The translations under genes and the position numbers were made by a program. Of a stretch of DNA of 22,529 bases, positions 1-6,963 are shown in pieces. The stretch's first letter is position 1. Each line of letters opens with the position of its first letter. The DNA is taken from NCBI GenBank assembly GCA_900555365.1, contig USKO01000001.1, forward strand, positions 1 through 22,529, given 5' to 3'. This stretch comes from an uncultured Bacillota bacterium (GTDB lineage Bacteria > Bacillota > Clostridia > Christensenellales > UBA1242). Under the pieces are notes generated by a model. That model was not told where the DNA came from. It saw only the letters and a program-made list of their open reading frames with translations, and did not search any database.

Positions 1-8
1 TAGCAAAA

Positions 9-35
9 TTAAAACTTAACTTGTTTAAGTTTTAG
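9..35 (-). terminator. Probable terminator of the SH3-like gene
   Basis: Arms AAAACTTAA (11-19) and TTAAGTTTT (25-33) form a 9-bp stem with a five-base loop, followed on the minus strand by an AT-rich tail containing TTTT. It lies just past the stop codon of the gene ending at 47. The stem is AT-rich and the T tract is short, so strength is uncertain. Confidence 0.5.
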
Positions 36-46
36 CATCACATAGT

Positions 47-658
47 TTATATTATTTTTTTCTTTTTCTTTTTGTCTCTACTTTTTTTAATGAAAATCAA
101 GGAAAGTATGATTGTTGCTGATGCGGCTATAATGGTTATACCAACGATAAGAAGGCTGCTGATTCCGTCAGGCTTTATATCAGTTGTCAAAACGAGTCCA
201 TTATACAAGCTGCCATCTTCAAGCACAACTTGCACTGGAGTATATTCGCGCTTGTCATCATAACCATCATATAAAAATAACCTTTCGCCGCTTTTTAGCG
301 TTATATCTGTTTGCAAGAGATTATTGTCATAGAGCGCACTATCTTTGCGAAGAGTGGCATTGAAAGTAGGGTAGACAACTTGCGCATTGCTTGCACTTAC
401 ATAATATCTATAAACATAGCCTTCTATTTCTGTTGAAGGAAGGCTCACAAAGAGAAAGTCGCCTTCGTCGTCTGAAATTATCTCCACCTCATCGCCAAGA
501 GAGAGCGTCACTGGACTGTCCTCATAGACGACATACTCACTAGAGAAAGAACTTTCACTATAGAGATAGCAAGATGAGGCAATAATCTTTGCCTCTTCTC
601 CTGGCACAAAGGTCACCATTGAAGAAAGAACCATAAATATTGATAACAATAAATTCAT
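47..658 (-). CDS. Membrane-anchored SH3-like domain protein
   Basis: 203 aa, function not recognised. Residues 1-20 are hydrophobic and look like a signal sequence, though with no positive charge at the start. Residues about 23-90 and 98-160 are beta-rich and read like two SH3-like segments (patterns such as LYSESS...GDEVEIISDDEGDFLFV and ALYDNN...SGERLFLYDG), a fold often used to bind cell wall. Residues 167-190 are a membrane helix, followed by a lysine-rich cytoplasmic tail (KKSRDKKKKKKII). The inferred topology is therefore an extracytoplasmic sensor or wall-binding protein held by a C-terminal anchor. No Shine-Dalgarno sequence precedes the ATG. No other in-frame start exists between it and an upstream stop, and a sigma-A promoter ends six bases before it, so the mRNA appears leaderless. 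A terminator separates it from the transglutaminase-like gene upstream. The SH3 assignment is by pattern only. Confidence 0.7.
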   Translation of the reverse strand: MNLLLSIFMVLSSMVTFVPGEEAKIIASSCYLYSESSFSSEYVVYEDSPVTLSLGDEVEIISDDEGDFLFVSLPSTEIEGYVYRYYVSASNAQVVYPTFNATLRKDSALYDNNLLQTDITLKSGERLFLYDGYDDKREYTPVQVVLEDGSLYNGLVLTTDIKPDGISSLLIVGITIIAASATIILSLIFIKKSRDKKKKKKII

Positions 659-664
659 ATTTAA

Positions 665-693
665 ATTATTGACTTTTTCAAGCTATTTGTCAA
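665..693 (-). promoter_or_regulatory. Sigma-A promoter giving a leaderless transcript
   Basis: On the minus strand TTGACA (693-688), a 17-base spacer and AATAAT (670-665) are followed by only six bases before the ATG at 658. Initiation 6-8 bases past the -10 box would start the mRNA at or beside the A of ATG. Confidence 0.75.
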
Positions 694-732
694 GAATAAT
701 TCTATCAATTTTCTTTTATCTTTTTATATAAG

Positions 733-759
733 AAAAAAGAGCAGGCTTTCAGCCCGCCC
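733..759 (-). terminator. Intrinsic terminator after the transglutaminase-like gene
   Basis: On the minus strand the arms at 759-751 and 747-739 pair over nine positions with two G-U wobbles around a GAA loop, then a run of six T (738-733). GC-rich stem plus T tract; it closes the transcript of the 727-aa gene. Confidence 0.8.
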
Positions 760-790
760 TCAAACGATTGACCTATGCATGTTGTATAAA

Positions 791-2974
791 TCAGCCATCT
801 CGCTCGTCGTCATTGATGCTTTGATTTTCAAGAAAGAAGTTTATTGCGAATATTGCCTCGTCTATTGATTTATATGATTCCTGTATGAAATCGAGCGATT
901 CATTTAAGCCATTTATAATGTTCTTGCCGAGATAGGGATTTTTGAGCAATGTTTTTATTTTTTCTTCTATGCTACGAAGTTCTTGTTTTTGTTGCAGCAT
1001 TCCTCTGTTGAGCTTGATCAGCTCTTCAGTTTTTCCATTATAGCTCTTGCTTATATAATTCAACATTTTGACCATATTGGCAAATTTGTGTATATTATCG
1101 CTAATTTTGCTTTTACAAAGAATGTAGTCTTTAAAGCTTTTGGCATCTATATTTTGCCCAGATTGTTGTAATTTTTTAGCACTGGAACTATAGAGCTCGT
1201 CAAAGATCTCTAAATCACAAACCTTCAAGATACTCTCCATTGATGGCGGTTGAGCTTGATCCCACTTGCAATTTTTCCAAAATCTAAGAAAAGCAGTCAA
1301 CAATTCTTTGTTGTCAACATTGTATTTTTCTGCGATAGAATTGAAAGTTAAATAAAGCTGCCTATAGAAATCTTCAATATGCTCTCGCTCTGGCTCGATA
1401 GTAATTTCCTTGCCGTCCTTAAGGTAGGTAAAACTCAGCTCTTTATTTTGCCCTGCGTAGCTCTTGGCGCTATTGACAAGCTCAGTTACCATATCAAATA
1501 TATTGTCATAACTTTTCATGCGCTCTAGATGGACATTAAAAGAGTTTTCAATCTGCCTTTGTATTGTATTTCGTCTTTCTCGCTGCGCCATCATAATGTT
1601 ATATAGGTTTTTATCTTGATCAAGTTTTTGACTTATGCTGCGTTGGCGTAGCCGCTCCGAGGAGTCAAATTTATGACTTGATAAAAATTCTTGCAAAAGA
1701 GGACGAGCTTTTTTTTCAAATTCTGTCAATATCTTATCTTTTGAATGTTCAAAATAATAATTCTCTCGATTTTCTTCGCCATAATTGATCCTAGGGAGGG
1801 TGGATTTTCCGATGAACTCCAAAATTTCCCGTCCATTCACTGCAAAGGCGTAGTCATCTATATTGACATCAGACAACGATAGAAATGCGTTAGATAAAGC
1901 TGGGACGCACACTCCAGTCGGCTCAGCAACACAGCTGGTTGGATCGGCAGCGAAGACGCCGTGGATGTTATATAAATCATCATCTATCTCTACAAGATTT
2001 TGTTTATGATTTTCTTGCCAGTTATCATTGGTTATTACAGCAATACTGCAGGAATTGATCCCTACCATGGACAACATTGTCTTTAAAATCGCAGCATATC
2101 CTACGCAGCAGCCTTGTTTAGTTTTAAGTATTGTGATTAAATCTCTTGTTTCAGCATTAGTTTTACCATTAGAGTTGTAATCTATCACAGAAGAAGCAAA
2201 ATAGAAGCAGACAAGATATTTTTCAAAAGGAGAAAGATGACGAGAGACTCCGTTCTCATCTTTCACCTCAAAGGAATTGATCTTTTCAGCTTGCTCAATA
2301 AGCAGTTTGTTTGCATAAAGAATTTCGTCAAAAGTGTGGGTTGCGGTTTCGGTGACATCTATTTTTTCATACTCCTCAGTTGGAGGCAGCTTCTCTTTAG
2401 CACGCTGTTTGATAGTATCTAAGTATAAATTTAAATCAGAGAGGAGTATTTCAACTTTCAGTTTGACTGTGCTAAGCTCAATATACTTGCTCATAGAATT
2501 GGATTCTTTATCGCCTATGCTCTTGATTTCAGCTTGGAGCTTGTCTCGTTGCGCTTGGAGTTCTTCTAGTTTTTTAGTTGAAGTTCTATACGAAATCTGG
2601 CTGACGAACAATAAGTCGCAGCCATAGAGCTTTTTGATCAGCTCTACATTTTCAGCCAAGATGTCAAGCTCTTGGCCGTTATACACCACATTGTCATCTC
2701 GGCACAGGAAGACATATTTGCCGTTTGGGTATTCTTTTTTAAAATCTTTAAAGCTTTCTTCTTCTGCGACAAGAATTTCTTTTAGCAAAGGACTTGTAAG
2801 CATATGTTTGTCAAGATTAATTTCAACCTTGTCTTCGCTAGCGCCATTAGCTTTGCTAAAGAGTTGCATTGAGTTATAAAAAGAATAGGTTAATCTGTCA
2901 AGCATCCGTCTCTTTTGCTCTTGTCTGTTTATTTCTTCAGCATCTAAAGCCTGCCCTTTTTCCTTATCAGCCAT
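791..2974 (-). CDS. Transglutaminase-like cysteine-protease-fold protein with coiled coils
   Basis: 727 aa, predicted cytoplasmic (no signal peptide or membrane helix). Residues about 245-360 carry a transglutaminase-like core: the C-x-x-Y-A motif with likely nucleophile Cys290 (KQGCCVGYAAIL), His323 (ENHKQNLVEI) and Asp354 (FAADPT), in the order and spacing of that superfamily. Residues about 132-210 and much of 440-720 are charged and helix-forming, with coiled-coil character (LEELQAQRDKLQAEI; QELRSIEEKIKTLL). Members of this superfamily act as proteases, cross-linkers or peptide N-glycanases; which activity applies here cannot be told. The start is well supported by AGGAG seven bases upstream. 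The gene has its own promoter (2995-3023), a terminator upstream of that promoter and another after its stop, so it is a separate unit. It lies downstream of a run of unknown coiled-coil genes on the same strand and may work with them; that is inference. Confidence 0.75.
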   Translation of the reverse strand: MADKEKGQALDAEEINRQEQKRRMLDRLTYSFYNSMQLFSKANGASEDKVEINLDKHMLTSPLLKEILVAEEESFKDFKKEYPNGKYVFLCRDDNVVYNGQELDILAENVELIKKLYGCDLLFVSQISYRTSTKKLEELQAQRDKLQAEIKSIGDKESNSMSKYIELSTVKLKVEILLSDLNLYLDTIKQRAKEKLPPTEEYEKIDVTETATHTFDEILYANKLLIEQAEKINSFEVKDENGVSRHLSPFEKYLVCFYFASSVIDYNSNGKTNAETRDLITILKTKQGCCVGYAAILKTMLSMVGINSCSIAVITNDNWQENHKQNLVEIDDDLYNIHGVFAADPTSCVAEPTGVCVPALSNAFLSLSDVNIDDYAFAVNGREILEFIGKSTLPRINYGEENRENYYFEHSKDKILTEFEKKARPLLQEFLSSHKFDSSERLRQRSISQKLDQDKNLYNIMMAQRERRNTIQRQIENSFNVHLERMKSYDNIFDMVTELVNSAKSYAGQNKELSFTYLKDGKEITIEPEREHIEDFYRQLYLTFNSIAEKYNVDNKELLTAFLRFWKNCKWDQAQPPSMESILKVCDLEIFDELYSSSAKKLQQSGQNIDAKSFKDYILCKSKISDNIHKFANMVKMLNYISKSYNGKTEELIKLNRGMLQQKQELRSIEEKIKTLLKNPYLGKNIINGLNESLDFIQESYKSIDEAIFAINFFLENQSINDDERDG

Positions 2975-2994
2975 TTAGCTCTCCTTTTTATATA

Positions 2995-3023
2995 AATATA
3001 CCACATTTTTCTTTGAAAGTAAA
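2995..3023 (-). promoter_or_regulatory. Promoter of the transglutaminase-like gene
   Basis: On the minus strand TTTACT (3023-3018), 17 bases, then TATATT (3000-2995) preceded by TGG, which makes an extended -10 element. It lies about 20 bases upstream of the ATG at 2974. Confidence 0.6.
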
Positions 3024-3032
3024 GGTATTAAT

Positions 3033-3057
3033 AAAAGCCTTATAAATTAAGGCTTTT
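3033..3057 (-). terminator. Terminator between the coiled-coil gene and the transglutaminase-like gene
   Basis: A perfect 10-bp inverted repeat, AAAAGCCTTA (3033-3042) and TAAGGCTTTT (3048-3057), with a five-base loop. The A and T flanks are suitable for termination on either strand; the minus-strand gene ending at 3075 is its obvious user. Confidence 0.75.
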
Positions 3058-3074
3058 AATTATATTAATAAGAA

Positions 3075-3881
3075 TTAATCATTGTCACGATTGTTGTCGT
3101 CGAGGCCTAAGTTGTCATCATCATTTTCCTTGTCGTTGTTTATAGCGGGGGAGGGTTCTTTGCCGCTGGCATTATCGTCCTTCGCTACCAAAACCTGTCT
3201 CATTAGTTTGATTGCGCTGCTGATTTCTCTGTCATATTGATCAAATGCGGCTTTAGGAATAATGTTGGTTTGGAATTTATTTTTAAGATATTCTTGCAGC
3301 GTTTCAAGTCTAGCTTTAAGCTTTTGAATTTTATCATAGGCAGTTTTAAAATCTTCTATTATTTTTATTTGTTCATCTTTAGAAATAAAGTAATTTCTTA
3401 CATCCACAGAAATTTCTGGATCAAGCATTAGCGAGTTTTTATAGAATCTGCACAAAGCATAATATTTATTAAGTTTTTGTATTGTAAGTTTCATTTCTTT
3501 GTAATGGCTTAAATCTTCGAATTTTAACCTGCATTCATTCAAAATTAGTTGCGCAAAAGTGTCAAAATTATAGGGAGTTATCATTGGAGAGCGTTTTTTA
3601 CACAGCTGTTCATAGGTCTTATAAGCTTCTGTAAGCGCGTCTGCCACAGCTCCAAAGTCTTGATAGAAAAAGAAGGTACGGAAAACAAAGAAATTAATAA
3701 TGTCGGTTCCATTTTTGGTCTTTTTAATTTGATTAATAACCTCTTTTCTCGTTCCCTTTTTCAGCTTTTCTTTTTGGTAAGATGGGTCCGCCGAAAACTT
3801 TTTATCTGACGCATTACATTCCTCGATAAAATCAAAAAACTCTTTTGCTTGTTTGCTTGAATGTTTTTTATTTTCCCTCAC
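3075..3881 (-). CDS. Unknown helical protein with acidic C-terminal tail (GTG start)
   Basis: 268 aa, family not recognised. The protein is highly charged and predicted helical. It has a coiled-coil stretch around residues 178-205 (KIQKLKARLETLQEYLKNKF) and ends in an Asp/Asn/Glu-rich tail of about 35 residues. No signal peptide or membrane helix is visible. I chose the GTG at 3881 because GGAGG lies five bases upstream. The alternatives, a TTG at 3926 and an ATG at 3893, have no ribosome binding site. The start lies inside the 36-aa ORF at 3868-3978, so the two overlap by 14 bases and translation is probably coupled. It follows the 368-aa gene at 3989-5095 in one apparent operon and ends before the terminator at 3033-3057. 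Confidence 0.7.
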   Translation of the reverse strand: MRENKKHSSKQAKEFFDFIEECNASDKKFSADPSYQKEKLKKGTRKEVINQIKKTKNGTDIINFFVFRTFFFYQDFGAVADALTEAYKTYEQLCKKRSPMITPYNFDTFAQLILNECRLKFEDLSHYKEMKLTIQKLNKYYALCRFYKNSLMLDPEISVDVRNYFISKDEQIKIIEDFKTAYDKIQKLKARLETLQEYLKNKFQTNIIPKAAFDQYDREISSAIKLMRQVLVAKDDNASGKEPSPAINNDKENDDDNLGLDDNNRDND

Positions 3882-3978
3882 TCTTTCCTCCATTTTTCTT
3901 TTTTTCAAGTTTTTCGAGAAAAACAATATCTTCTGCTATTTGTCTATTTAAAACCCTAACGAACTCTTTCTTTTCCAT
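3868..3978 (-). CDS. Small 36-aa ORF coupled to the following gene
   Basis: Encodes 36 residues beginning MEKKEFVRVLNRQ and ending in a lysine/glycine-rich stretch; very charged, no recognised family. It starts with ATG five bases after GGAGG, and that site directly follows the TAG stop of the 368-aa gene. Its 3' end overlaps the GTG-started 268-aa gene by 14 bases. It may be a small coupled gene, a translational control ORF, or the displaced N-terminus of the 268-aa protein after a frameshift. The good ribosome binding sites on both ORFs favour two real starts. Confidence 0.5.
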   Translation of the reverse strand: MEKKEFVRVLNRQIAEDIVFLEKLEKKKNGGKSEGK

Positions 3979-3988
3979 TTATTCCTCC

Positions 3989-5095
3989 CTATTCTAATTC
4001 AGCTATTTCTTGAGATAATTCTGTAATGTTAGCTAGAGCCGCCTCCATTCTTTCCAATATGTTCATCTCTTGCCATTTTCCTCTACTTACGATAGAAATT
4101 ATATGGATCACATAGTCAGGTTTAAGATCATACTTTTCGCAGAAAGCGTCAACAATTTCGTAAATTTTATCAACACTTTTTTGGTAAGTTTTTAGATCAG
4201 ATATATCAATGCCAAGTTTCTTAATTTTATCAGCTGCAGATGTGTTGCCGTCAGGGTTATAAACAGCTTTCTGATAAAGGACGATATTTATGTATTCTTC
4301 AATTGCAGGTGATAATTCGTCAACAATGTCGCCATCTTCTTCAAGTTTTGATAAAAAATCATCAATCTCTTCCATTTCATGCATGCTTAATTTTCCAAGT
4401 AGGGTCATAGCAGATTTATTCTTTTCTCTGAAATTTTTGATTTTTAAAAGTCTTTGCTGCTCTTTATCTACTATTTCTGCTTCTTGCTCTTCACGAGAAA
4501 TTTCCTCATCAAGCTTGTTTAAATAATATTGCGAAGCATGAGTATTTTGATTTTTCTTTAGTTGCACGAGATCAACTGCAAGCATCAGATTTATACTTTC
4601 GGCTTCATTTCGAAACTTTTCTGCAAACTGATATTTAGGCAAGTTAATAAACTTTTGAAAAATGTCAGCATAGCAAAAGGAAATAAACTCCTTAACAAAA
4701 GTTGTCTCAACAATGCCAAGCTGATATAAGATTTTTGCAAATTCTCCTATTCTTTTGCCTACCAAATCTAGGTCTTCCACTTTTATCTCAGCATTACGCG
4801 GCTTGGTCTCATTTTGTTGAGCAACTATTGAGTTACATACAAAAATTTGATAAAAAATTTGTTGTGCATGCTCAATTAATGAATCTGTTTCCGCATATGA
4901 TAAATTAGAATTTTGATAGATTGCATTGGAAATTCTCTCAGTTTTTAGAACCCCTTCAAGAAGTATATTGAGCAGTTTTGCTGGATTACTGGAAATATTT
5001 GTGATAGAAATCATATTGTATTTTGTCAATTCTTTAATGATCTCATCACGGTCGGCAGGATCTCTCCACCATATTTTTTTATTTGTATTTTTCAT
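3989..5095 (-). CDS. Unknown protein with a duplicated C-terminal domain
   Basis: 368 aa, family not recognised, predicted cytoplasmic and mostly helical. Residues 1 to about 215 are unique in this window and end in an acidic, Gln/Glu-rich helix (about 190-217). Residues 218-368 are clearly related to the whole 187-aa protein encoded upstream (5223-5786). Both contain KIKNFREKNK, TLL-KL, IVLYQK-VYNP-GN, an identical LGIDISDLKTYQ, and a matching end (EI-ELE). The start at 5095 is chosen because AGGAG lies just upstream. An in-frame ATG at 5143 lies inside the promoter (it overlaps the -35 box), so it cannot be the start of this transcript. The gene has its own promoter with a palindrome across the -10 box. 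The 36-aa ORF and the 268-aa gene follow directly. Confidence 0.75.
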   Translation of the reverse strand: MKNTNKKIWWRDPADRDEIIKELTKYNMISITNISSNPAKLLNILLEGVLKTERISNAIYQNSNLSYAETDSLIEHAQQIFYQIFVCNSIVAQQNETKPRNAEIKVEDLDLVGKRIGEFAKILYQLGIVETTFVKEFISFCYADIFQKFINLPKYQFAEKFRNEAESINLMLAVDLVQLKKNQNTHASQYYLNKLDEEISREEQEAEIVDKEQQRLLKIKNFREKNKSAMTLLGKLSMHEMEEIDDFLSKLEEDGDIVDELSPAIEEYINIVLYQKAVYNPDGNTSAADKIKKLGIDISDLKTYQKSVDKIYEIVDAFCEKYDLKPDYVIHIISIVSRGKWQEMNILERMEAALANITELSQEIAELE

Positions 5096-5110
5096 CTTTT
5101 TTCTCCTATA

Positions 5111-5143
5111 GACTATATTATAGTCGGGGAGGGGATTTGTCAA
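5111..5143 (-). promoter_or_regulatory. Strong promoter with a palindromic operator-like site on the -10 box
   Basis: On the minus strand TTGACA (5143-5138) is followed by TATAAT (5122-5117) at 15 bases, or TAATAT (5120-5115) at 17. A perfect 7-1-7 palindrome, GACTATA-T-TATAGTC (5111-5125), covers the -10 region. The spacer holds two runs of four C on that strand. Confidence 0.7.
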
Positions 5144-5222
5144 TACCTTAGTACAAAAAAATAGCGATTTTTTAAAAAGTCCTCGTGAATTTAGTTAAAT
5201 TAGCGTATTTTGTCAATTGGTT

Positions 5223-5786
5223 TTATTCTAGTTCTTCTATTTCATGACCGAGCTCTTGTACTTTTGGGATAAAGCTTGTTCTTTCAGTTAAATTTAACTC
5301 TTGCCAGTATTCTCTGCTTAACATAGAAATAGTTTTGATGAGGTTTTCAGGGTCCATATCATAGTTTTTGTAAACATAGTCAACAATTTTATAGATATTA
5401 TTGACACTATCTTGATAAGTCTTCAGATCTGATATATCAATGCCAAGCCTCTTTAATTTGTTGGCTGCTGCTATGTTGCCGCTAGGGTTATAGACAGATT
5501 TTTGATATAAAACTATAAGGCAATATTCTTTAGCTGCCGGCTCAAAGTATTTATTTATAATATTATATAGTTCGGCATCAATATGCTGATTTTGTTTGTG
5601 TGATAAAACCCTTAAAGGATCTTTTAAAGACTCGTCGATTTCAAAACCACTCTTTTTGGCAATAGCTGTTTTAAGTGTTTCTACAAGCTCCTCGAGCTGC
5701 TTATTCTCTTCTTCTGTCAGCTTTGTAAGCAGGGTCATGGCATCTTTGTTTTTCTCTCTAAAATTTTTAATTTTTTCTTGTTTCAT
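5223..5786 (-). CDS. Unknown protein, paralogue of the neighbour's C-terminal half
   Basis: 187 aa, charged, predicted helical and cytoplasmic; family not recognised. Almost its whole length aligns with residues 218-368 of the 368-aa protein encoded just downstream. The shared N-terminal block is KIKNFREKNK and the shared core is LGIDISDLKTYQ. Between them this copy carries an extra segment of about 30 residues (roughly 38-85) that is lacking in the neighbour. The start is supported by GAGG a few bases upstream of the ATG. Transcription probably begins at the promoter 5928-5955, leaving a leader of about 135 bases. I see no strong terminator between its stop and the next gene, so readthrough into that gene is possible. 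A tandem partial duplication is the simplest origin. Confidence 0.75.
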   Translation of the reverse strand: MKQEKIKNFREKNKDAMTLLTKLTEEENKQLEELVETLKTAIAKKSGFEIDESLKDPLRVLSHKQNQHIDAELYNIINKYFEPAAKEYCLIVLYQKSVYNPSGNIAAANKLKRLGIDISDLKTYQDSVNNIYKIVDYVYKNYDMDPENLIKTISMLSREYWQELNLTERTSFIPKVQELGHEIEELE

Positions 5787-5927
5787 AATTTCCTCACTTT
5801 TGAATATCTAAATAGCATAAAAAGATCGATTGTTTGAAAAATTTCAATAAAATTGATGAATTTTATATGCTTGAGCATTCTTATTGCACAGCACAAACAT
5901 CATCTTCATTTGACTTTCTATATTACA

Positions 5928-5955
5928 ATTATAACGCAGCGAAAAAATTTGTCAA
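5928..5955 (-). promoter_or_regulatory. Sigma-A promoter upstream of the 187-aa gene
   Basis: On the minus strand TTGACA (5955-5950), 16 bases, TATAAT (5933-5928): both boxes perfect. It lies in the 5787-6137 gap, about 140 bases from the ATG at 5786, giving a long leader with only small AT-rich hairpins (for example ATGCT-CA-AGCAT near 5870). I see nothing else definite in that gap. Confidence 0.7.
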
Positions 5956-6121
5956 TTATGTTGGAAAAACATCTTGAGATTAGAAGCTTTTTGTCGTGAT
6001 GAGATGTTCGGCGCATCGCAAACAAAATCATTTAAAAGTTTGCAAAACAATTTTGTCATATAAATTGTCAAGAATCTTCTGCTTTAAAGATTTTTCAAAG
6101 TTATTTGCGAAAACAGATATT

Positions 6122-6161
6122 TTCAAAAAAAATAAAAAAGCATATCGAGTTTGATATGCTT
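6122..6161 (-). terminator. Strong terminator closing the DUF4417/HNH cassette
   Basis: On the minus strand a perfect 9-bp stem, AAGCATATC (6161-6153) and GATATGCTT (6146-6138), with a six-base loop, is followed by a long T-rich tail. It starts 12 bases after the stop of the last cassette gene. Confidence 0.85.
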
Positions 6162-6172
6162 AATTTTGTATC

Positions 6173-6628
6173 TTATAAATAACAAGGATTTTCAACTTTG
6201 TCCCAAATATCTCGGACATATTCATTGTCAATTTTTGCGTTTTGGATAAAATCCTCCTTGTCTTTGAAGTATATTGTGCCATAAGGGTTAGGTCCCCAAT
6301 TAAATTCAATTCCATTTTCGCCATTTCTAAATAAGGAAAAACCAACATTTTTATAGTCAAATCCTGTTTCGCCATAATGCTCAAACGCTTCAAGAAAATC
6401 ATCTAAATCGGGTTTAATAGGTTTGTTTTCTTTGTATAATTTTATTGCCTTATTTAATGGAACTAAGTTTGAAAATATAACATTGTCAGGGAATTCACTG
6501 TATATTTTGCCATTATACCAACCACAATTTGAACATTCACCTTGATCATAGATATCAGCCATATATTTGCTTCCACAAACAGCACACTTTTTTTCAAATA
6601 TTTTGTTATAAATATTTTTATTTTCCAT
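6173..6628 (-). CDS. Small zinc-ribbon protein, CPCC-like; possible immunity protein
   Basis: 151 aa. Cys15, Cys18, Cys32 and Cys35 form a C-x-x-C ... C-x-x-C zinc ribbon (CAVCG ... CSNCGW). The order Cys-pair, CGW and a following N-x-V/L-N-K-A-I-K helix resembles the cysteine-rich CPCC family, some members of which are found beside toxin genes; the match is by eye. The rest is acidic, with aromatic residues (GFSLFRNGENG, FNWGPNPYG). I start at 6628 because AAAGGA lies six bases upstream; the in-frame ATG at 6646 lies before the preceding gene's stop and lacks a site. It is last in a four-gene operon and is followed by the cassette terminator. Its place right after the toxin-like gene suggests an immunity role, which is inference. 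Confidence 0.65.
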   Translation of the reverse strand: MENKNIYNKIFEKKCAVCGSKYMADIYDQGECSNCGWYNGKIYSEFPDNVIFSNLVPLNKAIKLYKENKPIKPDLDDFLEAFEHYGETGFDYKNVGFSLFRNGENGIEFNWGPNPYGTIYFKDKEDFIQNAKIDNEYVRDIWDKVENPCYL

Positions 6629-6639
6629 AAAATATCCTT

Positions 6640-6963
6640 TTAACAATATGAATTGTTTGTATCTTCGCCATTTGGACCTTTATATTTAGGTCTTTGCTTT
6701 CCTGGTGGCTTAGTCCAATCCCAATAATGGTCATGTGGATATTTATGAGGATTTTTCGGATTTTCATTTTTGTGTTTCCAATCTCTATTCCACAAATTTC
6801 TGCCATCTGGGCTATACCATCTTTGTTGCAATAGTTCGTCTGGATTATCTATGTTATACATATCTGTTCTTGTGTTAGGAGGGCCAAACGAACCCGGTAT
6901 ATTTTGTCCAATTTGTCCACACATCGGCTCATTTATTCCGCCACTCGGTTTACACATTCCCAT
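6640..6963 (-). CDS. Small His/Trp-rich protein resembling a polymorphic-toxin tail
   Basis: 107 aa, no signal peptide. The N-terminus is Gly/Pro-rich with two Cys (MGMCKPSGG ... EPMCGQ). Next comes GPPNTRTD, then a block of the form R-W-Y-S-P-D-G-R ... N-R-D-W, a cluster of His, Pro and Trp (NPHKYPHDHYWDW, about residues 72-84), and a Gly/Asn tail. This order (RxY-x-x-DG, then a PHxH-W cluster) recalls C-terminal domains of polymorphic toxins and small phage-encoded proteins, but I cannot name the family. The start codon shares one base with the stop of the HNH gene (TAATG), and an AGGAGG site sits inside the end of that gene, so translation is coupled. Its stop abuts the ribosome binding site of the CPCC-like gene. 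Whether it is toxic, and through which residues, is unknown. Confidence 0.65.
   Translation of the reverse strand: MGMCKPSGGINEPMCGQIGQNIPGSFGPPNTRTDMYNIDNPDELLQQRWYSPDGRNLWNRDWKHKNENPKNPHKYPHDHYWDWTKPPGKQRPKYKGPNGEDTNNSYC

Noticed and set aside
3882..3926. TTG at 3926 or ATG at 3893 as start of the 268-aa gene
   Set aside because: Neither has a ribosome binding site, while the GTG at 3881 has GGAGG at ideal distance.
5844..5909. A 21-residue leader peptide in the long leader of the 187-aa gene
   Set aside because: No proper Shine-Dalgarno, no codon bias suggesting attenuation, and no terminator/antiterminator pair downstream.
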